From DATFVJ01 sp963851085 (lineage in GTDB: Bacteria; Actinomycetota; Actinomycetes; Streptosporangiales; Streptosporangiaceae), in assembly GCA_963851085.1 (NCBI GenBank), contig CAWKNX010000016.1, positions 444,614 through 508,613 of the forward strand: a stretch of 64,000 nucleotides of DNA. Direction: 5' to 3'. Position numbers and translations under genes: made by a program. The stretch's first letter is position 1. Each line of letters opens with the position of its first letter. Positions 11,562 to 21,270 of the stretch are shown in pieces. The notes under the pieces were generated by a model. It was not told the DNA's origin and did not search any database. It saw nothing but the letters and a program-made list of their open reading frames with translations.

Positions 11562-12714
11562 TTATCCCGGCCCGCTGGGCGGGCCGCCGGTCTGGTCTGC
11601 CTGGCCCGCCGCGCCGATCCGTGCCTCCAGGTCGGCGTCGGCGAGCGCCTGGATGACACCATCCAGGTCGCCGTCGATCACCTGGTCGAGGTTGTACGCC
11701 TTGTAGCCAACCCGGTGATCGGAGATGCGGTTCTCAGGGAAGTTGTACGTGCGGACCCGTTCTGAGCGGTCTACTGTGCGCACCTGGCTGCGGCGTTCGG
11801 CCGCTGCCTGCGCGTCCGCCTCCTGCTGTGCCTCGGCGAGCAGCCGGGCGCGAAGGATGCGCATCGCCTGTTCCTTGTTCTGCAGCTGGCTCTTCTCGTT
11901 CTGGCAGGAGACGACGATTCCGGTGGGGCCGTGCGTGATGCGGACCGCGGAGTCGGTGGTGTTCACGCTCTGCCCGCCGGGGCCCGATGAGCGGAACACG
12001 TCGATCCGAAGGTCGTTCGGGTCGATCTGGACCTCCACGTCGTCGGCCTCGGGCAGCACGAGTACGCCAGCCGCCGACGTGTGAATCCGGCCCTGTGACT
12101 CGGTGACAGGTACCCGCTGAACGCGGTGCACGCCGCCTTCATGCTTGAGCCGCGCCCAGACGCCGTCCGCGCCAGGCCCGCCGGCCGCCAGGCTCGCGGC
12201 GGCTGAGACTGCCGCGGCCGCGCGGCGGCCAGCCTTGACCGCGACCGTAACGTCCTTGTAGCCACCGAGATCGGAAGGTGTGGCGTCAAGGACCTCTGTC
12301 TGCCAGCCGCGGCGCTGTGCGTAGCGCAGGTACATGCGCAGCAGGTCACCGGCGAAGAGCGCGGATTCCTCGCCGCCCTCGCCTGCCTTCACTTCGAGGA
12401 TGACATCTTTGCCGTCGGCCGGATCGCGGGCCACGAGCAGCCGCTGGAGCCTTTCCTCAAGTTCCGCCCTGCCGCAGGTCAAGCTGATCTGCCTCGGCCG
12501 CGAAGGAGGGATCCTCGGCACCCAGTTCCCTGGCGGCCTCGCCGTCAGCGACCGTCCGGTGCCACTCCTGGTAGGCCTGCACCACCTGGGTCAGCTCCGC
12601 GTAACGGCGGCCGAGCGCGCGGGCCTTCGCCTGATCGGTGTGCACGGCGGGATCAGCGAGCTCGCGCCCTAGGCGCTCGTACTCACTCACCAGCTCGCTG
12701 AGCTGGTCGAACAC
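11562..12714 (-). CDS. prfA: Peptide chain release factor 1, apparent frameshift
   Basis: Recognises UAA and UAG stop codons and triggers peptide release. The start is GTG at 12714 behind GGAGGAA. The N-terminal helical domain reads to ADQLDLRQ; a break near 12475 then leads to AELEERLQRLL. The codon-recognition tripeptide is PVT in RVQRVPVTESQGRIHTS and the catalytic motif is GGQ in SGPGGQSVNTTDS. The C-terminus has ENRISDHRVGYKAYNLDQVI. Total is about 383 residues. The Ala-rich insertion around residues 150-172 is longer than in E. coli and may be slightly garbled. Confidence 0.95.
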
Positions 12715-12837
12715 GGTTCCTCCGGTTGCGGTTGTCAGTCATTCACCGCCGTTTGGCGGCGGGCTTGTCATCCGTTCACCACTCGGCGGCGGCTGTGCGG
12801 CGGCTTGTGGCCGGCGGCTTGTCCGGCTGGAACCATT

Positions 12838-12945
12838 CCGTTCGCGGGCTGGACGTCCCAGCCAGGGAACACGCTGTTGGCGGGCTGGAAGTCCCAGCCC
12901 GCGATCACGCCGTTCGTGGGCTGCGCGTCCCAGCCAGGACCGCGC
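12838..12945. repeat. Three tandem 36-bp imperfect repeats, each with a hairpin
   Basis: In the roughly 390-bp gap between prfA and rpmE, three consecutive units of 36 bp each contain an inverted repeat: GGCTGG at 12847-12852 with CCAGCC at 12858-12863, GGGCTGG at 12882-12888 with CCAGCCC at 12894-12900, and GGCTG at 12919-12923 with CAGCC at 12931-12935. The exact 36-bp period and the conserved GTCCCAGCC core are visible directly. No T-run follows, so they are not ordinary terminators on either strand. Function unknown; an RNA-structural element or an expansion polymorphism are both possible. The rest of the gap shows no gene. Confidence 0.75.
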
Positions 12946-13102
12946 AGCCCGTCGACTCCCCAGATCTGTGCGCATCGTCCGCGGCGCCGGTGACACCGCC
13001 GCGCGCCACGCCTATCGCGTGACCGCTCACCGGCCGATTGCGTGACCGCTGCTCACCGGCTGCCCGTTGAGCGGCGCCGCCCGCCGATCGCGTACCTGCC
13101 GG

Positions 13103-13324
13103 CTACTTGGTGCCGGTGGTCTTCTTGCCGAACCGCCGCTCGAACCTGGCGACGCGGCCGCCGGTGTCGAGGATCTTCTGCTTGCCCGTGTAGAACGGGT
13201 GGCAGTTCGAGCAGATATCCGCGTGGATCACGCCATTCTTGGCCGTGCTCCGCGTGGTGAAAGTGTTGCCACAGGTGCAGGTCACCGTGGTGACCACGTA
13301 CTCAGGATGAATATCGTTCTTCAC
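13103..13324 (-). CDS. rpmE: 50S ribosomal protein L31, zinc-binding form
   Basis: A 73-residue ribosomal protein. The GTG start at 13324 gives VKNDIHPEYV, the family N-terminus. A longer in-frame reading upstream is not L31-like and is discarded. The zinc ligands are CTCG and CSNCHPFY, so this is the zinc-containing C+ paralogue rather than the zinc-independent one induced under zinc starvation. It ends RFERRFGKKTTGTK. It sits between rho and prfA as in most actinobacteria. Confidence 0.96.
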   Translation of the reverse strand: MKNDIHPEYVVTTVTCTCGNTFTTRSTAKNGVIHADICSNCHPFYTGKQKILDTGGRVARFERRFGKKTTGTK

Positions 13325-13493
13325 TTCAGGACTCCTGGTTTCTGGCGGTCGCCGGGTCGCCGTGGCCGCATGTCGCATAACTGCGACTGCTGCGGCGCAG
13401 GCGTGAACCGGTACCGCGATATTTCGGCTTACCAGTCTGCCAGAGGGTGAAACGTCGCGCGGGCTGCTGTGATTCCCACCCTCCGGCGCTTGG

Positions 13494-15665
13494 CTACGAG
13501 CTGATCGTTGTCTTCTGGACCTGGAGCAGGAACTCGGCGTTGCTCTTGGTCTCCCGCATCTTCTCGAGCAGCAGCTCGAGCGCCTGCTGGACGTCGAGAG
13601 CGTGCAGCACACGCCGTAGCTGCCACACGACCTTGAGCTCCTCGGGCGACATGAGGATCTCTTCCTTGCGGGTGCCCGAGGCGTCCACGTCCACCGCGGG
13701 GAAGACCCGCCGGTCGGCAAGCTCGCGGCGCAGCCGCAGCTCCATGTTGCCGGTGCCCTTGAACTCCTCGAAGATGACCTCATCCATCCGGGAACCGGTT
13801 TCGATGAGCGCCGTCGCCAGGATGGTCAGCGAGCCGCCATTCTCGATGTTGCGCGCCGCGCCGAAGAACCGCTTCGGCGGGTACAGCGCGGTGGAATCCA
13901 CACCACCGGACAGAATCCGGCCGCTCGCAGGCGCCGCCAGGTTGTACGCGCGGCCAAGCCTGGTGATGGAGTCGAGCAGCACAACCACGTCGTGGCCCAT
14001 CTCGACCAGCCGCTTCGCGCGCTCGATGGCAAGCTCGGCGACCGTGGTGTGGTCCTCGGCCGGCCGGTCGAAGGTGGAATGGATCACCTCACCCTTCACC
14101 GAACGCTGCATGTCGGTGACCTCCTCAGGGCGCTCGTCCACGAGCACGACCATGAGGTGGCATTCGGGGTTGTTCTTGGTGATCGCGTTCGCGATCGCTT
14201 GCAGGATCATCGTTTTGCCCGCCTTGGGCGGTGACACGATCAGGCCGCGCTGGCCCTTTCCTATCGGGCTGACGAGATCGATGATCCGCGTGGTGAGGCC
14301 GAGCGGGTCGGTCTCCAGGCGAAGCCGGTCCTGCGGGTAGAGCGGAACGAGCTTGCTGAAGTCGGGGCGCCCACGCGACTGCTCGGGGTCGAGGCCGTTG
14401 ACCTTGTCAAGCCGGACAAGGGCGTTGAACTTCTCCCTGCGCTCGCCCTCACGTGGCTGGCGCACGGCGCCCTCGATCACATCGCCCTTGCGCAGCCCGT
14501 ACTTGCGGACCTGGGAGAGCGACACGTAGACGTCGCTCGCCCCCGGCAGGTACCCGGACGTGCGCACGAACGCGTAGTTGTCCAGGACGTCGAGAATGCC
14601 CGCGATCGGGATGAGCACGTCATCCTCTGCGACCACCGGCTCACCGTCCGGCCTGTCACGGCGGTTGCGGTTGCGGTTGCGGAAGCGGTCGCGGTCCCTG
14701 CGGCGGCGGCCCTGGCCGTCGCCGTCGTCGTCGGGCCTGGCAGCCTGCTGGTCACCGCCGCGGCTCGCCGCGGCGGCGTTCTGGTCGCGGCCCTGCTGGT
14801 CGCGGCCCTGCTGATCGCGGCCCTGCTGGTCGCGGCCCTGGTCCCGGCCCTGCTGATCGCGCCGCTGGGTGTCGTCCCGCCGGTTGTTGGTGCGGCGCCT
14901 GCGGTCGCCGCGCTGCTCGTCGGCATGCTGATCATCACCGGGTGGCGCATCAGCGTCGGCCGTTTCGGCGGACCGCGTGTCGCCGCCCTGCTCGACGGTG
15001 CCTGGCTGGCCGGAGCCTGCCTGGCCGGTCCCTGCCTGGCCGGAGCCCGCTGCGGGCGCTTCCGCCTGCGCGCCGCTGAACGATGTGGCGGCGACGGGCG
15101 CCTGAGGTGCCTCGGTCTGCCCGGTGAAACCGGCCCGCTCCCCACCCGAGCGTTGCCGGTCAAAGCTGAGCTGTTCACCCCCGGCGCCTGCGTCGGCACC
15201 GTGGTCAGCAGACGTTGATCTATCTGGTTGCATAGCGTCCTGCTCATCGGGGCGGGAATCGCCGGCTCCCGCGGGCGAGCCCCGCTTGGCTGAGTTTGAA
15301 TCGGTAGCGCCGCGGCGGGAGCCGGGCGGCGCGTAGCTGGCACTGGCCGCGGCCGGTGCCACAACTGAACTCCCCTGATCCAGGCCCCTCCCATCGGTGC
15401 CGGGCTCGTCCAAGATCGCCCGCGCCTGGATCGCTTCAATGAGCTGGCTCTTGCGCATGCGCCCCGTCCCGCTGATGCCAAGGGACTGGGCGAGCTGCTG
15501 CAGCTCGGGCAGCAGCATCGACGACAAACCGGTACCGGACCGCCGCCGCGGCCTGGCCGCCGTGGCAGGCGCTGCGCCCGGAACCTCGTCGGGGTTTCCG
15601 GCCGCAGCGGGGGTCGCATCAGGCATATCTGCCGGGCCGGTGAGGAGTTCGGTGGTGTCGCTCAC
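13494..15665 (-). CDS. rho: Transcription termination factor Rho with long disordered insertion
   Basis: Hexameric RNA helicase that ends transcription. It is an intact 723-residue frame; GTG start at 15665 behind GGGAAGGA. Residues about 45-80 form the Rho N-terminal helical domain (LLPELQQLAQSLGISG). Residues about 85-335 are an Arg/Asp/Gln/Gly-rich low-complexity region with repeated RDQQG units and RNRNRNRRD. The RNA-binding cold-shock domain follows (GILDVLDNYAFVRTSGYLPG). The ATPase has the P-loop SPPKAGKT and the LLDSITRLGRAYN block. Long insertions at this site are known in actinobacterial Rho, where they add RNA binding and altered inhibitor sensitivity. Confidence 0.96.
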   Translation of the reverse strand: MSDTTELLTGPADMPDATPAAAGNPDEVPGAAPATAARPRRRSGTGLSSMLLPELQQLAQSLGISGTGRMRKSQLIEAIQARAILDEPGTDGRGLDQGSSVVAPAAASASYAPPGSRRGATDSNSAKRGSPAGAGDSRPDEQDAMQPDRSTSADHGADAGAGGEQLSFDRQRSGGERAGFTGQTEAPQAPVAATSFSGAQAEAPAAGSGQAGTGQAGSGQPGTVEQGGDTRSAETADADAPPGDDQHADEQRGDRRRRTNNRRDDTQRRDQQGRDQGRDQQGRDQQGRDQQGRDQNAAAASRGGDQQAARPDDDGDGQGRRRRDRDRFRNRNRNRRDRPDGEPVVAEDDVLIPIAGILDVLDNYAFVRTSGYLPGASDVYVSLSQVRKYGLRKGDVIEGAVRQPREGERREKFNALVRLDKVNGLDPEQSRGRPDFSKLVPLYPQDRLRLETDPLGLTTRIIDLVSPIGKGQRGLIVSPPKAGKTMILQAIANAITKNNPECHLMVVLVDERPEEVTDMQRSVKGEVIHSTFDRPAEDHTTVAELAIERAKRLVEMGHDVVVLLDSITRLGRAYNLAAPASGRILSGGVDSTALYPPKRFFGAARNIENGGSLTILATALIETGSRMDEVIFEEFKGTGNMELRLRRELADRRVFPAVDVDASGTRKEEILMSPEELKVVWQLRRVLHALDVQQALELLLEKMRETKSNAEFLLQVQKTTISS

Positions 15666-16064
15666 AAAGCGTCCTTCCCAGGGAGCGGGTTCCGGTCACT
15701 CGTGCGACCGGTCGACCCGGTGGTGCGGTACGGCCGGCATCCCCGGCCGCCTTCTGTGCCCGTGATGTCGAAGACGCCCTTCCATACGGCGGCGAGTGCG
15801 ACCTGCCGCCACGTGCGTAAGGACCCCATCCGCGGCTACCGCGGAAGAATCCGGGTACGGCCAGATGATCGGGGAGGTTTGCTCGGTCAGATCCCCCAGG
15901 CCTGCCCCACTCACCACGCCGCGTCCGTGACGCGATGGTCGCGGATAGGGCCCAGTATTATGGTTTACGTGCGGAGGCCACCCCCACGGCGCGACGACCC
16001 TGCCGGCCGGGCAAGATCACGGAAGTCTGGGGCCTTTTGCCCGCTGCAATGAGAGGGGCATGCG
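15666..16064. other. Rho upstream region without a recognised gene
   Basis: About 400 bp between rho and the next small gene. It should hold the rho promoter and leader on the minus strand. I see short GC-rich dyads (for example CCGCGG around 15830-15842) but no convincing -10/-35 pair, riboswitch or coding frame. Genes for threonine biosynthesis, which precede rho in many actinobacteria, are absent here. This is the place where housekeeping synteny stops. Confidence 0.5.
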
Positions 16065-16256
16065 ATGACGATCGAACTAACCGACGAGCAGGTGGGGGAC
16101 TTGCGGGAGCTCCTGCGGGGAACGCTCAGCGACCTCAGCTCAGAGATCGCGGCGACGGACAACCCCACCTTCCGCGACGGGCTGCGCGCTCGGCGTGTCT
16201 TGCTCGAGGGGGCGCTGACGCAGCTGGATCCGGAGGCGGGCGTCGAAGGAACCTGA
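16065..16256 (+). CDS. Small conserved-type acidic protein of unknown function
   Basis: A 63-residue protein (MTIELTDEQVGDLRELLRGT) preceded by GAGAGGGG as a ribosome-binding site. The composition predicts two amphipathic helices (LTDEQVGDLRELLRGTLSDLSSEI and DGLRARRVLLEGALTQL) with no membrane segment or cysteine. Similar short proteins beginning with L-T/S-x-E-E/Q are common in actinobacteria, but I know of no function. The ribosome-binding site and codon use support it as real. Confidence 0.6.
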   Translation: MTIELTDEQVGDLRELLRGTLSDLSSEIAATDNPTFRDGLRARRVLLEGALTQLDPEAGVEGT

Positions 16257-16328
16257 TTTTCCTTTGGCACAACTGCGCACACTCTGAGCGACTTCGTGGA
16301 TCAGAGGTGACCTTGAGCACTTTTCGGT

Positions 16329-16345
16329 GGGGACTTTGGTCTCTA
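16329..16345 (+). promoter_or_regulatory. DosR (DevR)-like hypoxia box
   Basis: The bases GGGGACTTTGGTCTCTA fit the mycobacterial DosR consensus TTSGGGACTWWAGTCCCSAA with few mismatches in the palindromic core (GGGACT-TT-GTCTC). The site lies about 48-64 bp upstream of the WS/DGAT start at 16393, a position typical of DosR boxes. In M. tuberculosis the triacylglycerol synthase tgs1 is DosR-controlled, so the target gene agrees. No DosR regulator is in the window. Confidence 0.55.
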
Positions 16346-16392
16346 TTCATCCGAGAGGCCCAACCACAATGCTTGAGGGAGGGGTGTTCCCG

Positions 16393-17803
16393 ATGTCAGA
16401 CGCATCAGACGCAGGTGAGAATTTGAGGACCGTCGATACCATGAGCGGCTCAGACGCTCTGCTGTGGACGATCAGTGCCGATCCCGTGATGCGACCGACC
16501 ATCGTGGCGATGATGGTCTTGGATGGGAAGCCTGAGTGGGCAGAGGTCCGGGCGCGAGTCACGGAGCTCACCGAGGCGGTCCCCCGCCTGCGTTCACGTG
16601 CCGTGACCCGAGCCCCGGGCCGAGGACGACCCCAGTTCGTGATCGACGAGAACTTCGCCTTGGACATGCATCTCCGCCGCATTCGGCTGCCTGAACACGG
16701 GATTCGACGGGACGTCTTCGACATGGCCCAGACGATGGCCACGAGCGGGTTCGACGCTGCGCTGCCACTCTGGGAAGCAGTCCTCGTCGAGGAATCGGAC
16801 GCCGACCGTGCCGTCCTCGTCATGAAAGTCCATCACGCCCTCATCGACGGCGTGGGCGGCCTTGCCGTGCTTGCGCGACTCTTCGACCCCATCCCTCCGG
16901 TGTCGAACCCGGGCGAAGTAGCGCTGCCGGCATCAGCAGGTCCGGATCGCCGGCCACGGCACTCTGCCTCTGGCCGAGTGCCGGGTCTTGCCTGTGCGGT
17001 GCGGCTCGTTGGCGATGCGCTCAACATGGTGACGCATCCCGTGCGCTCAGTCGGCCAAGTGATCGCCGTTGGCGGCTCCGTTGGTCGCCTGATGGCTCCT
17101 GCGAGGAAGCCGATGTCACCGATCATGACTGGGCGCAGCTTCCGACGCCACGTCGAGATCCTCGACCTCGACCTCACGACCCTCAAGCGCGCAGCCAAGG
17201 CCTGGGGTGGCACGCTAAATGATCTGTTCGTCACCTCCGTCGTGCGCGGCCTCACTCTGTACCATGAGCAGCACGGCGTCGCGGCGCCGGGATTTCCGCG
17301 TCCTCATGCCGGTGAATGTGCGTGACACCGCCGATAGCGAAGCCGGCAACCACTTCGTGCCCGCCCGATTCGTCATCCCCGTCCACAGCGACATCGCTGA
17401 CAGCGTGGCAGAGGTCAGACGGAGCGCCGAGCAGTGGAAGCACGCGCCGGGTCTCGCCATAAGCGATAGCCTCGCCACCGGGTTGAGCGCGTTGCCGGCC
17501 GGGCTGGCCCGCGGCCTTTGGAGTTCGATGCTTATGGGCGACGACCTCTGCATAACGAACATCCCGGGGCCTCCATTGCAGCCCTTCCTGGCGGGAGTTG
17601 CGGTCGAAGGCATCTACGCCGTCACTCCGCCATCGGGGGCCGCCCTCAGCGTGTCACTGGTGTCCACGGCGGAACGGGCCTGTGTGACCATCACAACAGA
17701 CATCGCGGCTGTTGACGACGGTGCGAAGCTCGCCGGCTGCATCGAGGACGGATTCTCCGAAGTCTGCTCTGCCAGTCCACCCGGCCCCCCACGGTCGACA
17801 TGA
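16393..17803 (+). CDS. Wax ester synthase/diacylglycerol acyltransferase, apparent frameshift
   Basis: Acylates diacylglycerol or long-chain alcohols with acyl-CoA to make storage triacylglycerol or wax. The start ATG at 16393 (MSDASDAGEN) follows GAGGGAGG. The catalytic motif is HHALIDG (VMKVHHALIDGVGG, about residue 145). Near 17270-17290 the frame changes from KAWGGTLNDLFVTSVVRGL to RRRDFRVLMPVNVRDT, giving a total of about 470 residues. The C-terminal NIPGPPLQPFLAG block is the usual WS/DGAT signature. The stop overlaps the next WS/DGAT as ATGA, so the pair is translationally coupled. A DosR-like box lies upstream. Confidence 0.9.
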
Positions 17804-19233
17804 GGGGCTCAGTCGACCTTCTGACGGAGCTTGATGCTTCGTTCCTTTACATGGAATCCCCACAGACACCCATGCACATGGGCTCCATCGGGATCTTCGA
17901 GAGCAGCCCATTGCACGACTCCCGCGGACGCCTCCGGCTCGACGCGGTGCGGGCCCATGTGCAGGGCCGGCTGTATCTGGTGCCGAAGCTGCGAAAGCTC
18001 GTCCGACTCCCGCTGCTCGGAGAGTCTGCACCGGTCTGGGTGGACGACCCCGAGTTCGACATCTCCAACCACGTGCGTCAGGCGGCGGTGCCCGAGCCCG
18101 GCGACGAAGCGCAGCTGTTAGAACTCTGTGCCCGACTGATGTCGTCCCCGCTGGATCGCGACCGCCCTCTATGGGAAATCTGGCTCATCGACGGACTCGC
18201 GGACGGACGCGTCGCAGTGCTCGAGATGATCCACCACTGCTTGGCCGATGGACTGGCCGGTGTCGAACTCGCTAGCGTCCTGCTCGACCTCGAGGCCCGT
18301 CATCGGGACGATCCGCACAACATGGACGCGTGGACGCCCGCTCCTGCACCCCGAAGGGCGACCCTGGTCGCCGACGCACTGGCCCAATTCGGCGGGGTCG
18401 TGTCGATGCTGGCGGCGGACGCATGGCATGCCGCATGGCACCCCTCCCGAACGGGTCGCGTGCTCTCACGCTACGTATCAGCATTCCAAGACCTGCTGTC
18501 CCCGATACCCGTAGCTCCGCGTCTGTCGCTGAACGCTGCCATCGGGTTCGATCGACGGGCCATCGTCGTCCGCGAGCGAATGGACGATCTTCGCCGAGCC
18601 CAGCGCCTCTTCGGCGTGACACTGAATGACCTGCTGCTGACAGCGGTGGCTGCCGGCGTACACGATCTGCTCTCGGCCAGAGGCGAGGTTATGGAGGACC
18701 GCCAGTTGCAAGTACTCGTCCCGGTCGGCTCAGATCATCACGACGACCACCGGCTGGGCAACGAGGTCTCGGCAATGTTCGTGCGGCTTCCGATCAGTGC
18801 CGCCGCGCCTGCGGAGCGGCTCCGCGAAGTCGCCGCGGTGGAACGGTCGCACAAGGAGCGCGGCCAGGCGCGAGCGACGAACCTCCTATTGTCCTCCCTC
18901 AACTCCTTACCACCAGCGGCGGTCTCGGCAGCCAGCCACCTCGTGCACCATCAGCCCTTCGTCAACTTGGTCGTGACCAACGTGCCGGGGCCAGACATTC
19001 CGCTCTACCTGCTGGGGGCGCGCATGCTTGAAGTCATACCCCTCGTGCCGCTCGGGGGCAACCTGAGCGTCGGTGTCGCGGCAATCTCCTACAACGGCTC
19101 ACTCACCATCGGCATTCTCGCCGACCCGGACGCCTGCCCAGATGCGGACGTGCTCAGCGCGGGAATCGAATCGGTGCTTCGCCGAGCTCATGGGCTCCGG
19201 CGACCGCAGCCCCTTACGCAGGTGCAGGGTTAG
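17800..19233 (+). CDS. Wax ester synthase/diacylglycerol acyltransferase, intact
   Basis: Second acyltransferase of the pair, intact at 477 residues, normal length. It begins with the typical LTELDASFLYMESPQTPMHM block. The active site is HHCLADG (LEMIHHCLADGLAGVELA, near residue 150), and FGVTLNDLLLTAVAAGV and NVPGPDIPLYLLGARM are the C-terminal family blocks. It starts inside the stop of the preceding gene (ATGA). Co-expression from the upstream DosR-like promoter is likely. Substrate preference (wax versus triacylglycerol) cannot be read from sequence. Confidence 0.94.
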   Translation: MRGSVDLLTELDASFLYMESPQTPMHMGSIGIFESSPLHDSRGRLRLDAVRAHVQGRLYLVPKLRKLVRLPLLGESAPVWVDDPEFDISNHVRQAAVPEPGDEAQLLELCARLMSSPLDRDRPLWEIWLIDGLADGRVAVLEMIHHCLADGLAGVELASVLLDLEARHRDDPHNMDAWTPAPAPRRATLVADALAQFGGVVSMLAADAWHAAWHPSRTGRVLSRYVSAFQDLLSPIPVAPRLSLNAAIGFDRRAIVVRERMDDLRRAQRLFGVTLNDLLLTAVAAGVHDLLSARGEVMEDRQLQVLVPVGSDHHDDHRLGNEVSAMFVRLPISAAAPAERLREVAAVERSHKERGQARATNLLLSSLNSLPPAAVSAASHLVHHQPFVNLVVTNVPGPDIPLYLLGARMLEVIPLVPLGGNLSVGVAAISYNGSLTIGILADPDACPDADVLSAGIESVLRRAHGLRRPQPLTQVQG

Positions 19234-19410
19234 CGATTCTGGCTGCAATTCAGCCCTCTACCATCGAGACAAACCTCCACGCTCGGGGTGGTTGGGCCGA
19301 CGGTGCCCAGATTCCACTGCAAGCTAACGAGGACCTTCTCCCGTTGTCACTCGGCCCAATCTCATACGGGAATGCTGTGACCAGGTCGCTCAGGAATGAC
19401 CGAGCTGCCC

Positions 19411-21270
19411 TTAGCTATCAAGGTTGACTGAGATGGTGGCGATCACCGCACACAGTGGTGGCCAATTGCCCTCGCCCCAGCTGTTCAGTTGACGCAACAA
19501 GGCTGTCTTCTTGCGCTGATGACCTGACATGCGGCGCAGAATGCCATCGAGGACGACGATGGCCATATCGAGGTGAGGCCCCTTGTTCAGCATCACGCAC
19601 TCGGCACGTTGCGCCATGGCTGCGTCTGTCACCTCGGCGCGGGAGGGATTGCCAGTGCGAGCTAGGTGATCGAGCACCTCCGTCGCCCAGATCACAGGCA
19701 GGTGCGCGGCCTCGCACAACCACAGGATCTCTTCTTGGAGCTCCGCCAACCGCTCGTATCCGACCTCGACGGCGAGATCGCCGCGGGCAATCATCACGCC
19801 AACGCGCGGCGACCGCATGGCGTGCAAGAGGATCTCGGGCAACCGGGCGAAGGCTGCAGCGGTTTCGATCTTCAGAATGAGGGCGCAGTCCTCCGCCCCA
19901 ACTCGACAGAGATATTGCCGCACGAGGTCGACATCGCGCTCATGACGGAGAAACGAGACGGCGATCATGTCCGCATAAGCAGCAGCGACTCGGAGAAGCG
20001 GCAAATCGGCGTCCGTCACGGCGTCCACGGGAAGACTGCTTTCGGGAATGTTGATACCCTTCTCTGCGCGTAGTTTTGTTCCGTGCGCAGCCGCGCGCTC
20101 GATTCGGATGAGGATCTCGCCAGGGTCAACGCTCTCGATGACGCCAATCAGCTTGCCGTCGTCGAGGACGACCTGCTGGCCTGGTTCTGCAACAGCGAAT
20201 GCCGCAGACAACGTACAGCCAATGCGTGCCACCCCGGGCTGGCCGTGTCGCCATGGTTCCGCCGCCTCCAACGACTTGGTCAGTCGCAGGCGGTCGCCAA
20301 CACATAACAGATGGTGTTGAGGAACAGGAGGAAGAGATCCCACCGTCGTCGACCAAGCGTCGCAACTGAGAGTGGAGCCCGTCTCGATGTAGGTCGTGTC
20401 CCAGGCCAGCGCGGTCGCCTGACCCCGGTCGCATTGGACAATGTTGAGGCACCGGTGCGAGCCCCTGGTATCGACGAGTTCGACCACGTCCCCCGGTTCG
20501 CGGCGGGCCAACCATGCAGGGTCGACAGAAAGGGCGGACGAAGCCTCGCTCGTAATCACCGGGGATCCGACGAGCCTCACTTGTGCGGGCACGACGGCTA
20601 CCCCCCGCAGGTCCCGTTGAGGGTGCAGACGGACCACCTGCGGGCCCTCGACCAGGGGTCCGGTGCGCATCTTGGGGCCAGGCAGGTCCATAGAGATCCG
20701 GCACGGACGAGCGACCTCGTCTGCCGCCTTCCGAACGTTGCAGGACATGCGCACCCACGCTTCGGGGCCATCATGGGCGCCGTTGATCCGGGCGACATCC
20801 ATCCCCAACGTGAGCAGCCGGCGAACAAATTCGTAGTTCGTGGCGGCTTCACTCGGAAGCGTCACCATGACTCGTGGAACCCTCCCGAGGGGCCGGGGCC
20901 CGAACAGAGCGTCGGTATTGCGGTCGAGCGCGTCTCGTCCGGCCTCAAAACTGAGTGACGAGGGCACGGGCACGCTGGTCGTTGTATCGAGAACCGCGCG
21001 CACGCTTTCGACGGTGGCCAGGACGTGTGGCTCGCAGCGGCCCAAAGACGACAAACCAAGCTGGCCGAGCTTCCGCTGCAGGGACCTTTCGTCACTTTGA
21101 CGGAGCGCTAGGTAATGAGTGAGGTTCACGGCATCCGCCCGATGCTCCGGCTGGACCAAAGTGATGTCATCGGCATGGCTCGATTCCAGCCTCGACATCG
21201 CGCTCTCGAGCGTCGCGAGATCAGCGACGAGAGTCTTGCGTTCTGCGTCCAACGATGGACCTGTCGTCAC
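19411..21270 (-). CDS. Pyruvate-kinase-family protein with N-terminal helical extension
   Basis: A 619-residue protein from a GTG at 21270. Residues about 1-120 are a helical domain not found in classical pyruvate kinase. The pyruvate kinase barrel follows: PRVMVTLPSEAATNYEFVRR, MDLPGPKMRTGP, the beta-barrel insert, LILKIETAAAF with the catalytic Lys, VGVMIARGDLAVEVG and PVIWATEVLD. The classical C-terminal allosteric domain is reduced to about 70 residues. Long two-part pyruvate kinases of this kind occur beside dormancy-type genes in actinobacteria. The GTG overlaps the stop of the upstream ADH fragment (GTGA). Kinase activity is inferred only. Confidence 0.8.
   Translation of the reverse strand: MTTGPSLDAERKTLVADLATLESAMSRLESSHADDITLVQPEHRADAVNLTHYLALRQSDERSLQRKLGQLGLSSLGRCEPHVLATVESVRAVLDTTTSVPVPSSLSFEAGRDALDRNTDALFGPRPLGRVPRVMVTLPSEAATNYEFVRRLLTLGMDVARINGAHDGPEAWVRMSCNVRKAADEVARPCRISMDLPGPKMRTGPLVEGPQVVRLHPQRDLRGVAVVPAQVRLVGSPVITSEASSALSVDPAWLARREPGDVVELVDTRGSHRCLNIVQCDRGQATALAWDTTYIETGSTLSCDAWSTTVGSLPPVPQHHLLCVGDRLRLTKSLEAAEPWRHGQPGVARIGCTLSAAFAVAEPGQQVVLDDGKLIGVIESVDPGEILIRIERAAAHGTKLRAEKGINIPESSLPVDAVTDADLPLLRVAAAYADMIAVSFLRHERDVDLVRQYLCRVGAEDCALILKIETAAAFARLPEILLHAMRSPRVGVMIARGDLAVEVGYERLAELQEEILWLCEAAHLPVIWATEVLDHLARTGNPSRAEVTDAAMAQRAECVMLNKGPHLDMAIVVLDGILRRMSGHQRKKTALLRQLNSWGEGNWPPLCAVIATISVNLDS

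Noticed and set aside
12838..12945. Rho-independent terminators between prfA and rpmE
   Set aside because: Hairpins are present but no U-tract follows on either strand, and three copies at a 36-bp period are not needed for termination.
14760..14860. CRISPR-like short repeats
   Set aside because: The repeats are in-frame codons for the RDQQG tract of Rho, with no spacers. No CRISPR array or cas gene was seen anywhere in the window.
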